Source of the DNA: Micromussa lordhowensis
Taxonomy: Eukaryota; Cnidaria; Anthozoa; Scleractinia; Lobophylliidae
Assembly (NCBI GenBank): GCA_964020085.1
Contig: OZ026597.1
Span: forward strand, 15,382,915 to 15,446,914
Direction of reading: 5' to 3'
DNA length: 64,000 bases
Position 1 is the stretch's first letter. Every line of letters starts with the position of its first letter. Position numbers and translations under genes: made by a program. Of the stretch, positions 21,398 to 30,846 are shown one piece after another. The notes beneath the pieces are model-generated. The model worked only from the letters and a program-made list of their open reading frames with translations. It did no database searches and had not been told where the DNA came from.

Positions 21398-21568
21398 AAA
21401 GGCAGCACTGTTTGTGAGGGTGGTTGTAACATTGCCAGCTCAAGATGTTTGCTCATATCACAAGATATTTTGGGCTCAGCTCAAACAATATCAGCATTTA
21501 TTCACTGGTTTCAAGATGAGTTGATTTCTTGTCAGATTCTTTCCAAGACTTTTCTATTTATGAACTAA
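21398..21568 (+). CDS. Probable last coding exon of an unrecognised protein
   Basis: After a T-rich tract (GTTGTTTTTTCTAATGGCG) an acceptor GGCTTCAG ends at 21397. The frame reads KGSTVCEGGCNIASSRCLL, ISQDILGSAQTISAFIHWF and QDELISCQILSKTFLFMN, then TAA at 21566-21568. The stop overlaps an AATAAA polyadenylation signal. The peptide looks amphipathic and helical with several cysteines. A second frame is also open across most of the interval, so the choice rests on composition and the stop/AATAAA coincidence. An alternative acceptor 7 bp upstream would enter in phase 2. It could close the plus-strand gene that begins at 66-205, but the linking exons are not all certain. Confidence 0.45.
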   Translation, partial: KGSTVCEGGCNIASSRCLLISQDILGSAQTISAFIHWFQDELISCQILSKTFLFMN

Positions 21569-21573
21569 ATAAA
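21568..21573 (+). promoter_or_regulatory. Polyadenylation signal AATAAA
   Basis: AATAAA overlaps the last base of the TAA stop of the preceding frame; a second AT-rich stretch (ATATTAATC) and TTTTTTTGG follow. Confidence 0.45.
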
Positions 21574-22315
21574 ATATTAATCTTTTTTTGGACACTGCAA
21601 AGATGAAGGTAAAGATCTATTCTGAGATGTTGCTTGCCGTAAGCTGGTGTATACCAAACTAAGTTGCAACTTTGTTTTTGTGAAAGATTTGGTTTTGTAG
21701 CCTGGGTATGGCCACCCCATTTATGCACCAGAATGAAACCAAGACAATAAAATGCTGTTGATAATTATAAATATGTCAGGATTATGGCGAAAAGAAGACA
21801 AAATAAAGCGTTAAGTCTGGCAGTACTAGTTCTCAAAAAGATAAAGTTCCTCACATACAATTTTCTTCATACGTCGTAGCCAAGTGTGATATGTGATAAC
21901 AAAGATATCCTGTTAATTTTAGCTAGGGAATTCACCTCTAGATACCCCAATTTTTGTAAATTAAACCATTCGAATGTTGCGCTATTAGCGATTTAGCCAA
22001 TAAAGGAGCTCAGATTAATTTAATTATCACATTTCTGCTCATCAGCTACTAATAGCTTCTGTTGCCATGGCCCTATTGTTTTTGCTATCCTAGCATTACT
22101 TAAAAACCTAGGTCTTAATAAGATAGTCATACATTGTGCTCTTGCAGTTGTTTCTTAGTGAATTTTGTTTTCTTGTAAATTTCCCTTTACTGGTGTACTG
22201 CTTTTATTCTACAAGCCTGTATGTTACTTTAGAAAAGTCAGTCTAATTTAATATATAAAATATTGCATTCATGTGATTTTGTGTTTAAAAAAAAACCTTT
22301 GAATTTCTGTTTTAG
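21574..22315. other. Non-coding stretch
   Basis: AT-rich, no supported element. It ends in a convincing acceptor-like tract (TTTGAATTTCTGTTTTAG, 22298-22315). Confidence 0.4.
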
Positions 22316-22317
22316 TG

Positions 22318-23148
22318 TTAAAGTGCCGCTATGATCAAATTTTTACCCCTTGATTTTTTTGGTTAATCACATAGAATTCTACAAAAGATTGAAAACGCCG
22401 TTTACCGTTTACAAATATCTGCATTGGTTCAGGGGATATTTAAGTTTGAAAAATGAGTAAAATATGCAAATGAGATCACTGATGACGTCATACACTCAAC
22501 CAAATATTACATGAAGTATATCAATAGCGTTATCTCGGTCAATTTGCAGTAGAAACCATTGAAACTTGGTAGCCTAATAGTTCTAAATGCCGCACATCTA
22601 CAGCTATAACAATTTCCGTTCCCATGGCAACCCACTCTTTTCCAGTCCCTCTAGCCTGATATCTATATTTTAGTGATTTTAAGCATGGAAAACATTACAC
22701 AAGGCTATGAACTCAACCTAATGTGTTTATATGCTTGCTGGATTATGGAGATGAGGCACCATTGGCAAATATCAATATAGAACCCTAAAAGTGGTCAGAA
22801 AAGTCTTTAATATTGTGGAGGTCTGGAACCTAGTATGTTGCCATGGTAACAAAATTGTTAAGCTCATATTGCAGAGCACCTCTAGTAGAATCTTACTGTA
22901 AAAATTCAAACATTTATTATACAAATTGACTGAGATATCCTTGTTTATCATATTTGATCAAAATGTGGTTGAGTATATGACGTCATCACTTGGCTAATTT
23001 GCATATTTTAAAAACTTGAATATCTCTGGAACGAAAAGAGATATTTGAAAACAGTAAACAGCATTTTTACTCTGGTATAGACTACTTGTTTATTTCTTAA
23101 AATGGCTTGGATTTGAAGGATGCGATCTTCGTCATAGTGGCACTTTAA
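22318..23148. mobile_element. piggyBac-like MITE with TTAA target duplication
   Basis: TTAA at 22318-22321 and 23145-23148 flank termini AGTGCCGCTATGA and TCATAGTGGCACT. Inverted similarity continues inward (GATGACGTCATACACTCAACC against GGTTGAGTATATGACGTCATC). 831 bp with both TTAA copies, no transposase. TTAA plus short terminal inverted repeats is diagnostic of piggyBac-type elements in general; the family name is inference. Confidence 0.75.
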
Positions 23149-23243
23149 TGGATGATGATCAAGAGTTGGACGAGGGAAGGAATACACAAAGCGAAGAAAG
23201 TCTTAGTAGAAAAGAGGCTAGGGATGATGAGCATCAACCTTAA
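23145..23243 (+). CDS. Possible acidic exon split from its acceptor by a MITE
   Basis: From the right TTAA the frame reads LMDDDQELDEGRNTQSEES then LSRKEARDDEHQP and stops at TAA 23241-23243. If the MITE is removed and one TTAA kept, the acceptor tract ending at 22315 would lie two bases from this frame. The other forward frame is also open, so the acidic frame is preferred only for its protein-like composition. Confidence 0.3.
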   Translation, partial: LMDDDQELDEGRNTQSEESLSRKEARDDEHQP

Positions 23244-23601
23244 CTATATGTGTATCAGTTGCCATGTGTTGATATTGTCTAGCCAAAATGATTATTCCTT
23301 TTTTGCACGTATGTAAATGGGTGTTAATCGTAATGGCAGCACTTTCAAGAATTTTAAGGTTTAAATGCCTATACAGTATATCATGGTTGAATATCTTGTT
23401 AAGTTGTAATGAATTTTTTCTTGGACACAAATTGTCCAGCAATACCAAGAAGAACATTGCAAACCAAATGTGTTAGAGAAAGCAAACTAATAGTTTTGGC
23501 TATTACTTTTGAAAACACATCTTCTCTGAGCCTGGATAAATTAGCCAGTTTCTAATGTTTAATTCCTTTTCATCCCTGCTATTAAGTTTAAAAATTTAGC
23601 A

Positions 23602-23865
23602 TTGGGAGTGTTTAGTAGATGGGATTTCCAAATCTTAAGGAAGAAAGAAGTGATTGCACAGTGCCAGTTAAGAATAAATGGTGTTATCCTTTTGCTACAA
23701 TATGACAAACAGTGGGGCTTGGCTTTTCAAAATTACCGAAAAATTCAAGTAGCAGCTAGGGCCATCCTGATCATAGTTTCCATGCATCATACATTTAATG
23801 AGGGAGGTATTAAACAGTTAAAAAACAGTCCCTTTACATTGCTAATGTGGAAACATAAAAACTAA
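23602..23865 (+). other. Open frame of 87 codons, unrecognised
   Basis: The frame (RWDFQILRKKEVIAQCQLR, INGVILLLQYDKQWGLAF, then KIQVAARAILIIVSMHHTF) has plausible composition but no ATG at its start and no clear splice sites. It may be an eroded exon or element fragment. Confidence 0.2.
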
Positions 23866-24220
23866 AAAGTTTCGTCAAACACAACTCAATACACCAACAC
23901 CACCCACATATGGTACTCTTCTGTGTAGATGTGTAAGGAAAACAACTTGTTTTCACTCTAAGAGGAATTGGGTATTACTCTCCCGTGTGGTTGCGAGAGG
24001 AAAGCAACTCATTTGCACTCTAAGAGGAAATGGTCATTACTCTGCTGTGTGGATGAATTAGTATTTTGGGATTTAATGATATTTTTATTTTCATCAACAT
24101 TTTAGTGTACGACAGTGGAATGCGTGAAGATCTGTGAATAGGTTTTCTGAGGAGATTTAAAGTCTTATGGTGTATGAAAGTACAAATACAAGTACAAATA
24201 TTAAAAGTTAAAAAGACTAT

Positions 24221-24697
24221 CTAAGGAAAGTAAAAGATATCACAATATAAATGGTCTAGCCCCCCATAAAGATCCTTGATGGACTTAAAAATAGCATTCT
24301 TAAAAGATTTTAAGCTGTGGCTGTGCTTTATAGGGACAGGCAGTTTCAAGCCCTGACAGTTGTTCAGATTTGTTTTGTTTGGAGTTAATGATGATAAATT
24401 GTTTAACACCAAATTAAGTGAAAGAAAACTCAACAAGCAAATTGATTCCATTTTGTTGGGTTCTTCATCAAGCCGTCTTTTTTTAATTATAGAACTCAAA
24501 AATGATATTCTTCGTAAAATGCTTGATAGTGGCCAATATAACTGAGTAGTTTTATGAATGTTATTAAAACGATATACTGCTGATGGACGAACCAAATAAA
24601 TCCGACATGTTTTACAGTCAACTAATTTGAAGATGACACGGTCCATTAACTGGACATTTCTCTGAAAAGAACACCCATTGATGTTTATAGGAAGCAC
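24221..24697 (-). other. 158-codon minus-strand frame, unrecognised, possibly retroelement relic
   Basis: The longest frame in the non-satellite half outside simple repeats. It starts MLPININGCSFQRNVQLMD, contains KLVDCKTCRIYLVRPSAVY and basic ISFLSSIIKKRRLDEEPN, and ends LDHLYCDIFYFP. The opposite strand also has a 61-codon frame (KLNKQIDSILLGSSSSRLF) over the same bases. I cannot place either in a family. A 3' fragment of a non-LTR element is one possibility. Confidence 0.2.
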
Positions 24698-25026
24698 ACA
24701 CTGGACAGTAGGTCTTGTTTTCTACTCATGAGCGTTAGCCTTGCAAAATTGCTTGGGTTAGAGCCCTGTTGCACCATTCTTCTCATATATGTGATATCGG
24801 GATTAATATTGCAAACAACACAACAGAGAAACTACCGGATGCAAAATAGAGCACAGTGATGCAATCCCAAATGCAAGTTACATGTAATTTTGTAACCCAA
24901 TTAAAATTAAGCCCTTGAGTAGCCACGAAGTTTCAAGAAAGGGGCCCCTTCACAGTAAGTGTCAGTTTACCACAATATTGTGTTGTTTATTAATGATGTA
25001 AATCCCTTGCCATATTTTTAAAATAG
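24698..25026. other. Non-coding stretch
   Basis: No supported feature. It ends in an acceptor-like TATTTTTAAAATAG. Confidence 0.4.
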
Positions 25027-25179
25027 TCTGGCCAAACCATACCTAGAGGCATTAGATCACATTATTGATGAGGGGGAGGAAGAGGAGTTGGAAGAAGCTG
25101 ATAATGATGAAGAAGGACAAGAGGATCAAGAAGAAGAAGAGGAAGGGCAAAAAGAACAATACGATGATGATGAGGACCT
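25027..25179 (+). CDS. Possible exon encoding a highly acidic segment
   Basis: After the acceptor at 25025-25026, entered in phase 2, the frame reads LAKPYLEALDHIIDEGEEE, ELEEADNDEEGQEDQEEEE and GQKEQYDDDEDL, reaching a GTATTA donor-like site at 25180 in phase 2. The Glu/Asp content resembles acidic tracts of chromatin or nucleolar proteins, but low-complexity purine-rich DNA can mimic this. A T12 run follows directly. No homologue recognised. Confidence 0.3.
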
Positions 25180-25452
25180 GTATTACCGTTTTTTTTTTTT
25201 TGCTAAATGAACCATAAATCATTCTGTTGTCTGTGAATAGTTTTGTTGGATCGAGATTTAAGGAACAAAAGACGGTGACAGAACATTTCATCTTCGTTAT
25301 AAGAACCCAGTCACAGTCGTGCATGACTAACTGTGACCACCTTCCTTCATTTTCTGGTTAAATTAGCTAATCAAAATGCACTAGGTACGCTGAAAATATC
25401 AAGCACCTTGTAACCTGTCAGTCAATCGACTACTACGCCTCTCATAATTTAG

Positions 25453-25692
25453 GATTTGCTGGCTGAGAATGGACGCTATGAGGAAGTTGTTGAAAAGATG
25501 TCAAAAAATAATGAAAAAATATTAGCTTGGTGGTCTGTGTTAGAAGAGCACCGTTGTAAATGCAGTGATACGTGTTATATTAGTATGTCCAAAAGGCAAT
25601 TACCTGTCAAAAAGAGAATTTCCAAAAGTAATTCTAACTTTGGTTATTTTGCCGTTGCAACAATACAAATCTCAAGATTATTTAAGGAATAG
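25453..25692 (+). CDS. Possible exon, unrecognised
   Basis: CATAATTTAG ends at 25452. In phase 0 the frame reads DLLAENGRYEEVVEKMSKN, NEKILAWWSVLEEHRCKC and SDTCYISMSKRQLPVKKR, then becomes Ser/Asn-rich up to TAG at 25690-25692. The first half has the look of real helical protein. The phase does not match the preceding acidic candidate's donor (phase 2), so they are not obviously adjacent exons. Confidence 0.3.
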   Translation, partial: DLLAENGRYEEVVEKMSKNNEKILAWWSVLEEHRCKCSDTCYISMSKRQLPVKKRISKSNSNFGYFAVATIQISRLFKE

Positions 25693-25703
25693 AAAACGTG
25701 TAC

Positions 25704-25990
25704 CGTGTTTCTATCGAGTTTTAGTATAAATCTACTAGCGTTCTATCACGAATAACGTCCTCTGATTGGCTACGCTACCCACGTTCTATTCTGTGATAGA
25801 TAGTGAGTAGCGTAGCAGCGAGCACTAGGGGCCGTTTCTTTGTGTTTTTGAAGTGTCTTTGAAGAGGATTTAGATTAAATTTTTGAACGACTAGTAGATT
25901 TATACTAAAACAATTAGATTATTCGCTCTCGATTTCTATGCGCGATAGAAATCTCGAGCTCATAATCTAATTGTTTAATAGAAACACGAG
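25704..25990. mobile_element. MITE with terminal and internal inverted repeats
   Basis: CGTGTTTCTAT at the left pairs with AATAGAAACACG at the right. TTTTAGTATAAATCTACTAG (25719) recurs inverted as CTAGTAGATTTATACTAAAA (25891). A second palindrome fills 25911-25975, centred on TCGATTTCTATGCGCGATAG. No coding capacity. Confidence 0.8.
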
Positions 25991-26131
25991 TGAAAGTTTG
26001 GGAGAACGAGAAATGCTGTGCTAATTCAAGCCAATTAATTCAAGGTCATAACTGAGTAAGGATTGCTATGGTTCGCCCGTTTGTAAAAGATCTATAGGAT
26101 TCCAGTTGATAGTGGTATTGGTGATGAAAAC

Positions 26132-26312
26132 ACCAGTTGTATATGTTCCAGTCTAGCCATAAATAAAAAAAGATTTGTAATCTTCATTGCCATAACCGAA
26201 TTATCAGTGTTATTGCACTAGTGTGAGGTCCGTGTTTGTAAAACATTGGTCGAGTTCTTTTTATAATGTTATGACGAGATCCATAGACTTGTAAAAAAAG
26301 TACCCATATCAG
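26132..26312. repeat. Direct duplication, copy 1
   Basis: Matches 26682-26842 over about 180 bp (TTGTATATGTTCCAGTCTAG, CCATAAA, AAACATTGGTCGAGTT, GAGATCCAT, CTTGTAAAAAAAG, TACCCATAT) with substitutions and small gaps. On the minus strand it carries the same start, MARLEHIQLVF, then diverges to a stop after 22 codons. Confidence 0.8.
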
Positions 26313-26524
26313 TGTCCGAAGTAAGTTTCATTCCATGTTCAATGCCCCCCTTTTCCAGAGCGGTGTGCCTACAAACAAGGACTAACAATAGAGCTATAAA
26401 TCAATGAACATATCGTAGATCCTTCTAAGATTCTCCAACTTAAAAAAGTGATATGTTGTTGAGATATCACTAAACTCCTAATTTTCGACCCTTTCTTCTG
26501 CTTTCATTTCATCGCTTCTCCCGG

Positions 26525-26707
26525 TTAATAACAGGCAACCGTTTTAGCTAGTTCCAGCCGATCCTGGGTATGCAGATTGTTAGCCGGTAGTCGGTGCTCC
26601 ATCTGATAACCTTTAACGAGTACTTTTAAGGGAATTAAGTCTTCTATTGGAGATTCGGTGATATTTCTTTCATCAAACACTAGTTGTATATGTTCCAGTC
26701 TAGCCAT
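26525..26707 (-). CDS. Small ORF (60 aa) with duplicated 5' end, unrecognised
   Basis: A real ATG (26705-26707, context TTTTTTATGG) opens MARLEHIQLVFDERNITES, PIEDLIPLKVLVKGYQMEH and RLPANNLHTQDRLELAKTV to TAA. Hydrophilic, no membrane segment or domain I know. Its upstream region and first ~11 codons belong to a direct duplication whose other copy (26132-26312) has lost the rest. A MITE lies just upstream (26846-26990). It may be an intact small gene, a first exon, or a relic. Confidence 0.35.
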   Translation of the reverse strand: MARLEHIQLVFDERNITESPIEDLIPLKVLVKGYQMEHRLPANNLHTQDRLELAKTVACY

Positions 26708-26842
26708 AAAAAAGATTTCTAATCTTTTTCAATGTCATAACTGAATGTCATTGAACTAGTACGACGCCCGTGTTGGTAAAACATTGGTCGAGTTGTCATG
26801 GCGAGATCCATGACTTGTAAAAAAAGAAATACCCATATGAGT
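26682..26842. repeat. Direct duplication, copy 2
   Basis: Partner of 26132-26312, 530-550 bp away in the same orientation; similarity stops just after codon 11 of the minus-strand ORF. Confidence 0.8.
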
Positions 26843-26845
26843 GTA

Positions 26846-26990
26846 ATATATCAAACACGAAAGAGCGTGTTTGACCACATTTCCAAACACCGAGAAGAGA
26901 GCTGAAAATACCACGCACAGCAGAGTATTTTTGACGAACTTTGAGGTGTTTGGAAATGTGGTCAAATGCTGTCGTGAGTGTTTAATATAT
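26846..26990. mobile_element. Fold-back MITE
   Basis: Arms 26846-26891 and 26944-26990 are reverse complements with few mismatches (GACCACATTTCCAAACACC against GGTGTTTGGAAATGTGGTC). Outer ends are ATATATCAAACAC and GTGTTTAATATAT. Confidence 0.85.
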
Positions 26991-27488
26991 CTTCTCAATC
27001 GAAACTAAAACTAAGGAGAAAACGGAGAAATAAAATCGTAAAAATCTACGCTAATTAAGATCAGATATCCAAACACTGTCACGGTCATGATTTCAATCCT
27101 TTCTACCCTCAAATTTAATTTTTGAATAAAAAGCCATTTTGGAACATAAAGATTCAACATGCCTGACCATTTGCAAAGCGTATTTTGAAACGATTTCGCT
27201 CTGATTACTCCTTGATTAACATTAAAGTTAAAAAATCTGCACACTGGTAGCTACATCATACATAGCAACACCCATAGCAACACAAAATGGATTCAATTCA
27301 GTTCATTTTAAAAACACTTTACGGGAAAGCTTTAGAGATGTGCACTTATGAGGATTGTGCATCCTAAACATTGTTTCCCTTACCATCTTAGACGCTCCTT
27401 ATACTTGGTTGACATTTCTAGGAGTGTTGGGTATTCGGGTTCTCAATGGAACAAGTAAAACCTTTCGATATACCCCTCTCCCTACCTC
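26991..27488. other. Non-coding stretch
   Basis: No supported feature seen. Confidence 0.4.
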
Positions 27489-27815
27489 TAGCGCTTTGTG
27501 GTGTTTTGAATAGGCCATAAAGCGCTTTGTGGTGTTTTGAATAGGCCACAAAGCGCTTTGTGGTGTTTTGAATAGGCCACAAAGCGCTTTGTGGTGTAAA
27601 AAATCGGAGAAACCAAATTAATTCGGAAAATGGCTGTGAGATATCTGCGAGTCAACAAGCCATCCAGTTTTCAAAGTTAAATCCCAAAATAAAACGCCAC
27701 AAAGCGCTCTGTGGCGTTTTAAGTAAGCCACAAAGCGCTTTGTGGTGTTTTGAATAAGCCACAAAGCGCTTTGTGGTGTTTTGAAAAGGCCACAAAGCGC
27801 TATGTGGTGTTTCGA
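27489..27815. repeat. 31-bp minisatellite with palindromic core, two clusters
   Basis: GCGCTTTG recurs at 27491, 27522, 27553 and 27584, and GCGCT at 27704, 27735, 27766 and 27797, always 31 bp apart. The unit is (CC)ACAAAGCGCTTTGTGG followed by TGTTTTGAATAGG; the first 18 bases are self-complementary. A 100-bp unrelated segment separates the clusters. Confidence 0.95.
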
Positions 27816-27909
27816 GTACTACTGCTGTTTTATAAAGCAAAGCAAACTAGGAACAGTTAGAAAGTACTCCGGCCATAAAATATAATCAACAAGAAAGTTC
27901 CTGTAATAA

Positions 27910-28125
27910 ATGTTCGATCCAAAAAATCCACGAGGAAGGCTTACCCAAAAAGGTTCAGTCAGCTTCAACAAACATATTATGAGAAGAAGGCTTGCAGTCG
28001 CGAACCGGCGTGCGAGTGACAAGATTGGGAATAGAGAAATATTGCGCAGATTGAGTGGTAGTTTTACAGCACCGAAACTAAAATTGGTTACGCTGCTTCT
28101 CAGAGATTTTGTTTTGCCCCTGTAA
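27910..28125 (+). other. Weak ATG-started frame, 71 codons
   Basis: Starts at a real ATG and is basic (MRRRLAVANRRASDKIG). Without splice, homology or conservation evidence I keep it only as a possibility. Confidence 0.15.
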
Positions 28126-28565
28126 TATCATTAAACGATCTGAATGATTTGAGGATAATCGAAGCGCGCGGAGTTTAAACGTGGCTGGCCTGGAACACGC
28201 AGTTCGCAAACCAGAGAGCAACCACTGTTTTGAAGTTTTCCATCGAGCATTCATGATGAATTTGAAACTAAAAAATATACTAAGCGATCAATTTGCGACA
28301 GAAATCTTGTAAGTTAAATGCAATTCTTGCAAAAACCTGCTGTATATTTCCGTTGAGAGTCAAAACATAAATACAGAGTCAAATATTGCTCGTGCCCTAC
28401 CCCTCGAAAACTCAGTTTCACTCGAAGACCGAACTGCAACGGAGACTAGTTACCAGTCTTATGTTGCGTGTTATCAGATAGAACACATGATATGATTGGC
28501 TCAGTATATCCCATTACGTCAGAGGACATGTCTGCCACATAGGACATAACTGCAATGGTACACAC

Positions 28566-28654
28566 GATCGAAAAAGCGGGCGCGGGACGAGCGGAATCTG
28601 GCCGGGTTATTTTTTTACAAGATCCCGCTCGTCCAGAAACCGCTTTTTCGATCA
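28566..28654. repeat. Fold-back, GC-rich
   Basis: GATCGAAAAAGCGG ... GGGACGAGCGG pairs with CCCGCTCGTCC ... CCGCTTTTTCGATC. The left arm also occurs at 18478-18507. Confidence 0.8.
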
Positions 28655-29130
28655 TCCCCACTGACTGAGAGCCTGGAACTGCAACATTGTCATCTATATA
28701 TTGGCTTATCTTGTAAAAGTTCTTTTTTCTTTTTTTAATATTGAATTTATTTTATGATTTAGGAAATGACGTGGCTATTTCAATGGACGAGGGGTGTGTT
28801 TCCACTAGGACAATTTTGGGTAGATAGAGTCGGAAGAATACGGAAATGTAGTGAAAACAGTTCGTCGTAAGTTTAGCAAGGTAAAAAGGCACACATTTTT
28901 CTCGCCAATATGGCCGGAAATTCATGCCAAGTTGGGGTAGCCAATCACATTTTGTGTAGTGACAGACGTGTACCAAAGAATCCTGCAATAGTATTTACCA
29001 GATGCTCTTGTCGTGGTTCAGTGTGCGAAACTGAACAAACACCCAGAGAGAATGTTCAGTTAATCATTCGGTCTAGTGAAAACGCAGCGGAAAAGGAATT
29101 TTTAAAATTGTAATTGATTTTTCGTTTCAT

Positions 29131-29227
29131 TTCATGTCACAATACCGGCTTTTTGTAAGCAATTTAAACACAGACACCATAGGCGTCAGTTTCCGGCTGT
29201 CGCTTGTACCACACGCTGGGTACCAGA
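29131..29227. repeat. Shared module, copy 2
   Basis: Same orientation as 17643-17730. After it come CTCGTGCCGC and GACTGCCAA words that also follow copy 1 (near 18411). Confidence 0.8.
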
Positions 29228-29601
29228 AAATATTCTCGTGCCGCAAAACCTTGGAGCCGACATCTCCAGACTGCCAACTGTCTAACGCTGCAACATTGAC
29301 ATCTATGTATTGGCTTATCTTGAAACACTTTGCTGTTTCATTTCCTGTTTCCTATTTTTATCGTTCCCACCTGCTGTAGGCTCGATTTCTGCCGCTTTCT
29401 CGAGTCTAGCCTATGTTCCTCCCAAATTCATAATTTAATTATTGCCACGATTCAGGTGGCCGGAAATGTCACTGATGGAAATAATAGGCATGCCCACATA
29501 ACGTTTACGGCTCGTACAATTTGTGGCGTTTTCCCAACCTATTCTTTTAATTTTGGCCCTCCAACCCATTTTACTTCACATTACTGTTTCGATAGGACAC
29601 T

Positions 29602-29660
29602 GCATCCTTGATCCTCGATCCTTGATACTTGATCCTCGTTCCTGGTTTTCCAGGTAACCG
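29602..29660. repeat. Inverted counterpart of the GAGGATCG block
   Basis: Reads CATCCTTGATCCTCGATCC ... TTGATCCTCG then CCAGGTAACCG, the reverse complement of the arrangement at 17421-17500. Confidence 0.8.
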
Positions 29661-29661
29661 A

Positions 29662-29855
29662 TTTTATTATTCAACAAATTGTAACACTATCCAAATATGG
29701 TTATGATGCTCTTGATATCTGTCATCCGTAGGTAACAGATATCCGGCGGTATACGTAGCTTCGTACGTGGGAAGAAAAAGGGAAGTGAGAAAATGTCGAC
29801 AGAGAGATTTACATGGATTTAGGCTGTTTTGTTATCAATTTGTTGAATAATAAAA
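29662..29855. mobile_element. MITE with perfect 20-bp terminal inverted repeats
   Basis: TTTTATTATTCAACAAATTG at 29662-29681 is exactly complementary to 29836-29855. The ~150-bp interior is non-coding. Confidence 0.85.
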
Positions 29856-29975
29856 CAATTATCCTGCTCAATCTCACGGAATATCGTCTGATTTTAGCCG
29901 ACTCGGTCTACGGCCTCGTCGAATTCACACGGTGGAGGTTTGAAAATGGTTAAAATGGTTCGACATAATTTTATG

Positions 29976-30048
29976 CAACCTCGTTCCCAGGGTCCTCTCC
30001 TTCTCGTCCCCTGGGGACGAGAAGGAGAGGACCCTGGGAACGAGGTTG
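29976..30048. repeat. Perfect hairpin, two 36-bp arms, 1-bp spacer
   Basis: CAACCTCGTTCCCAGGGTCC begins an arm that is mirrored without mismatch. A fold-back family that I recall as abundant in coral genomes. Perfect arms of this length imply recent origin or frequent conversion. Confidence 0.95.
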
Positions 30049-30060
30049 AATTTTATGGTG

Positions 30061-30338
30061 CTAATAATACACATGAAAAAATTACTCGATCCTGATTGAC
30101 TGAGAGCAGTGCAGTTTCCGTAGCATGAAGCGACTAGGAGTATTTCCACTCCCCCCTGGATGGGATACCAGTCCATCGCAGAATTCGCCGGTACCCATTT
30201 ATACACCTGGGTGAAGAGAGGCGTTGTAAGAGTTAAGTGTCTTGCCCAAGAACACAACTCAATGTCCCCGGCCAGGGCTGGAAACCAGACCGCTCGGTCC
30301 GACCCGAACGAACTAACTATGAGGCTACCGAGGCTCCA
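30061..30338 (-). mobile_element. tRNA-derived SINE with conserved central domain, reverse orientation
   Basis: Read on the minus strand: a tRNA-like head from 30338 (GGAGCCTCGGTAGCCTCAT, A-box region GTAGCCTCATAGTTAG, decayed B box GGTTTCCAGCCC), then a body with GTTCTTGGGCAAGACACTTA, CACCCAGGTGTATAAATGGG and TACC, then a tail with GTCGCTTCATGCTACGG. The body resembles the deeply conserved Nin-type SINE domain from memory, not by alignment. It ends about 4 bp from the satellite array. Confidence 0.65.
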
Positions 30339-30341
30339 TCT

Positions 30342-30846
30342 TGTACAATCTTCTTTTTTTCCCGCTTAATGGAGGTTGAATGTGAAAATGCTTTTTAATA
30401 AAGGGCATCAACCCTGCCTACGTTACGGTAAACTTCCAATCTACCCATGCCTTGATTGTTTTAAAGCCCTCTTTATTAGCACGAACCAAGTACACAGGGT
30501 CTTTACCGCGAAGGACGGAAATACCAGAGCAAATGAAGCAACAAGAGTTGTAACCATATCATTTAACAACCAACTTAAATGGTTTTGTTTGAATTTTACG
30601 GGAGTTAATTTAGCACAGAGCTAAACTTTAACCCGAGTTTTCGCAGCTATAATAGGTTTCCTAGGGCTGTGAGTTACTTTTGTTAGAAGAATGAAATACC
30701 TTGGAGTGGCTATAAGTCATTGAGAGGCCAATCTCTTTCAGGTCTGAATTTTTTCTAACAGCAGATTTGTAAAAGCAAAATCAGTTCGTCTGTAAAACCT
30801 ATATTGATGTTTCACGTAGTTAGCTATTAAATTTTCTTATATCGTC
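30342..30846 (+). repeat. Diverged edge monomer of the 690-bp satellite
   Basis: Aligns with the part of the monomer after the tRNA-like module (TGCAATCTTC ... TATCGTC) but carries many substitutions and lacks about 45 bp around CTTTCTAACGATGCAAAGC. Edge divergence is expected where unequal exchange no longer homogenises copies. Confidence 0.85.
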
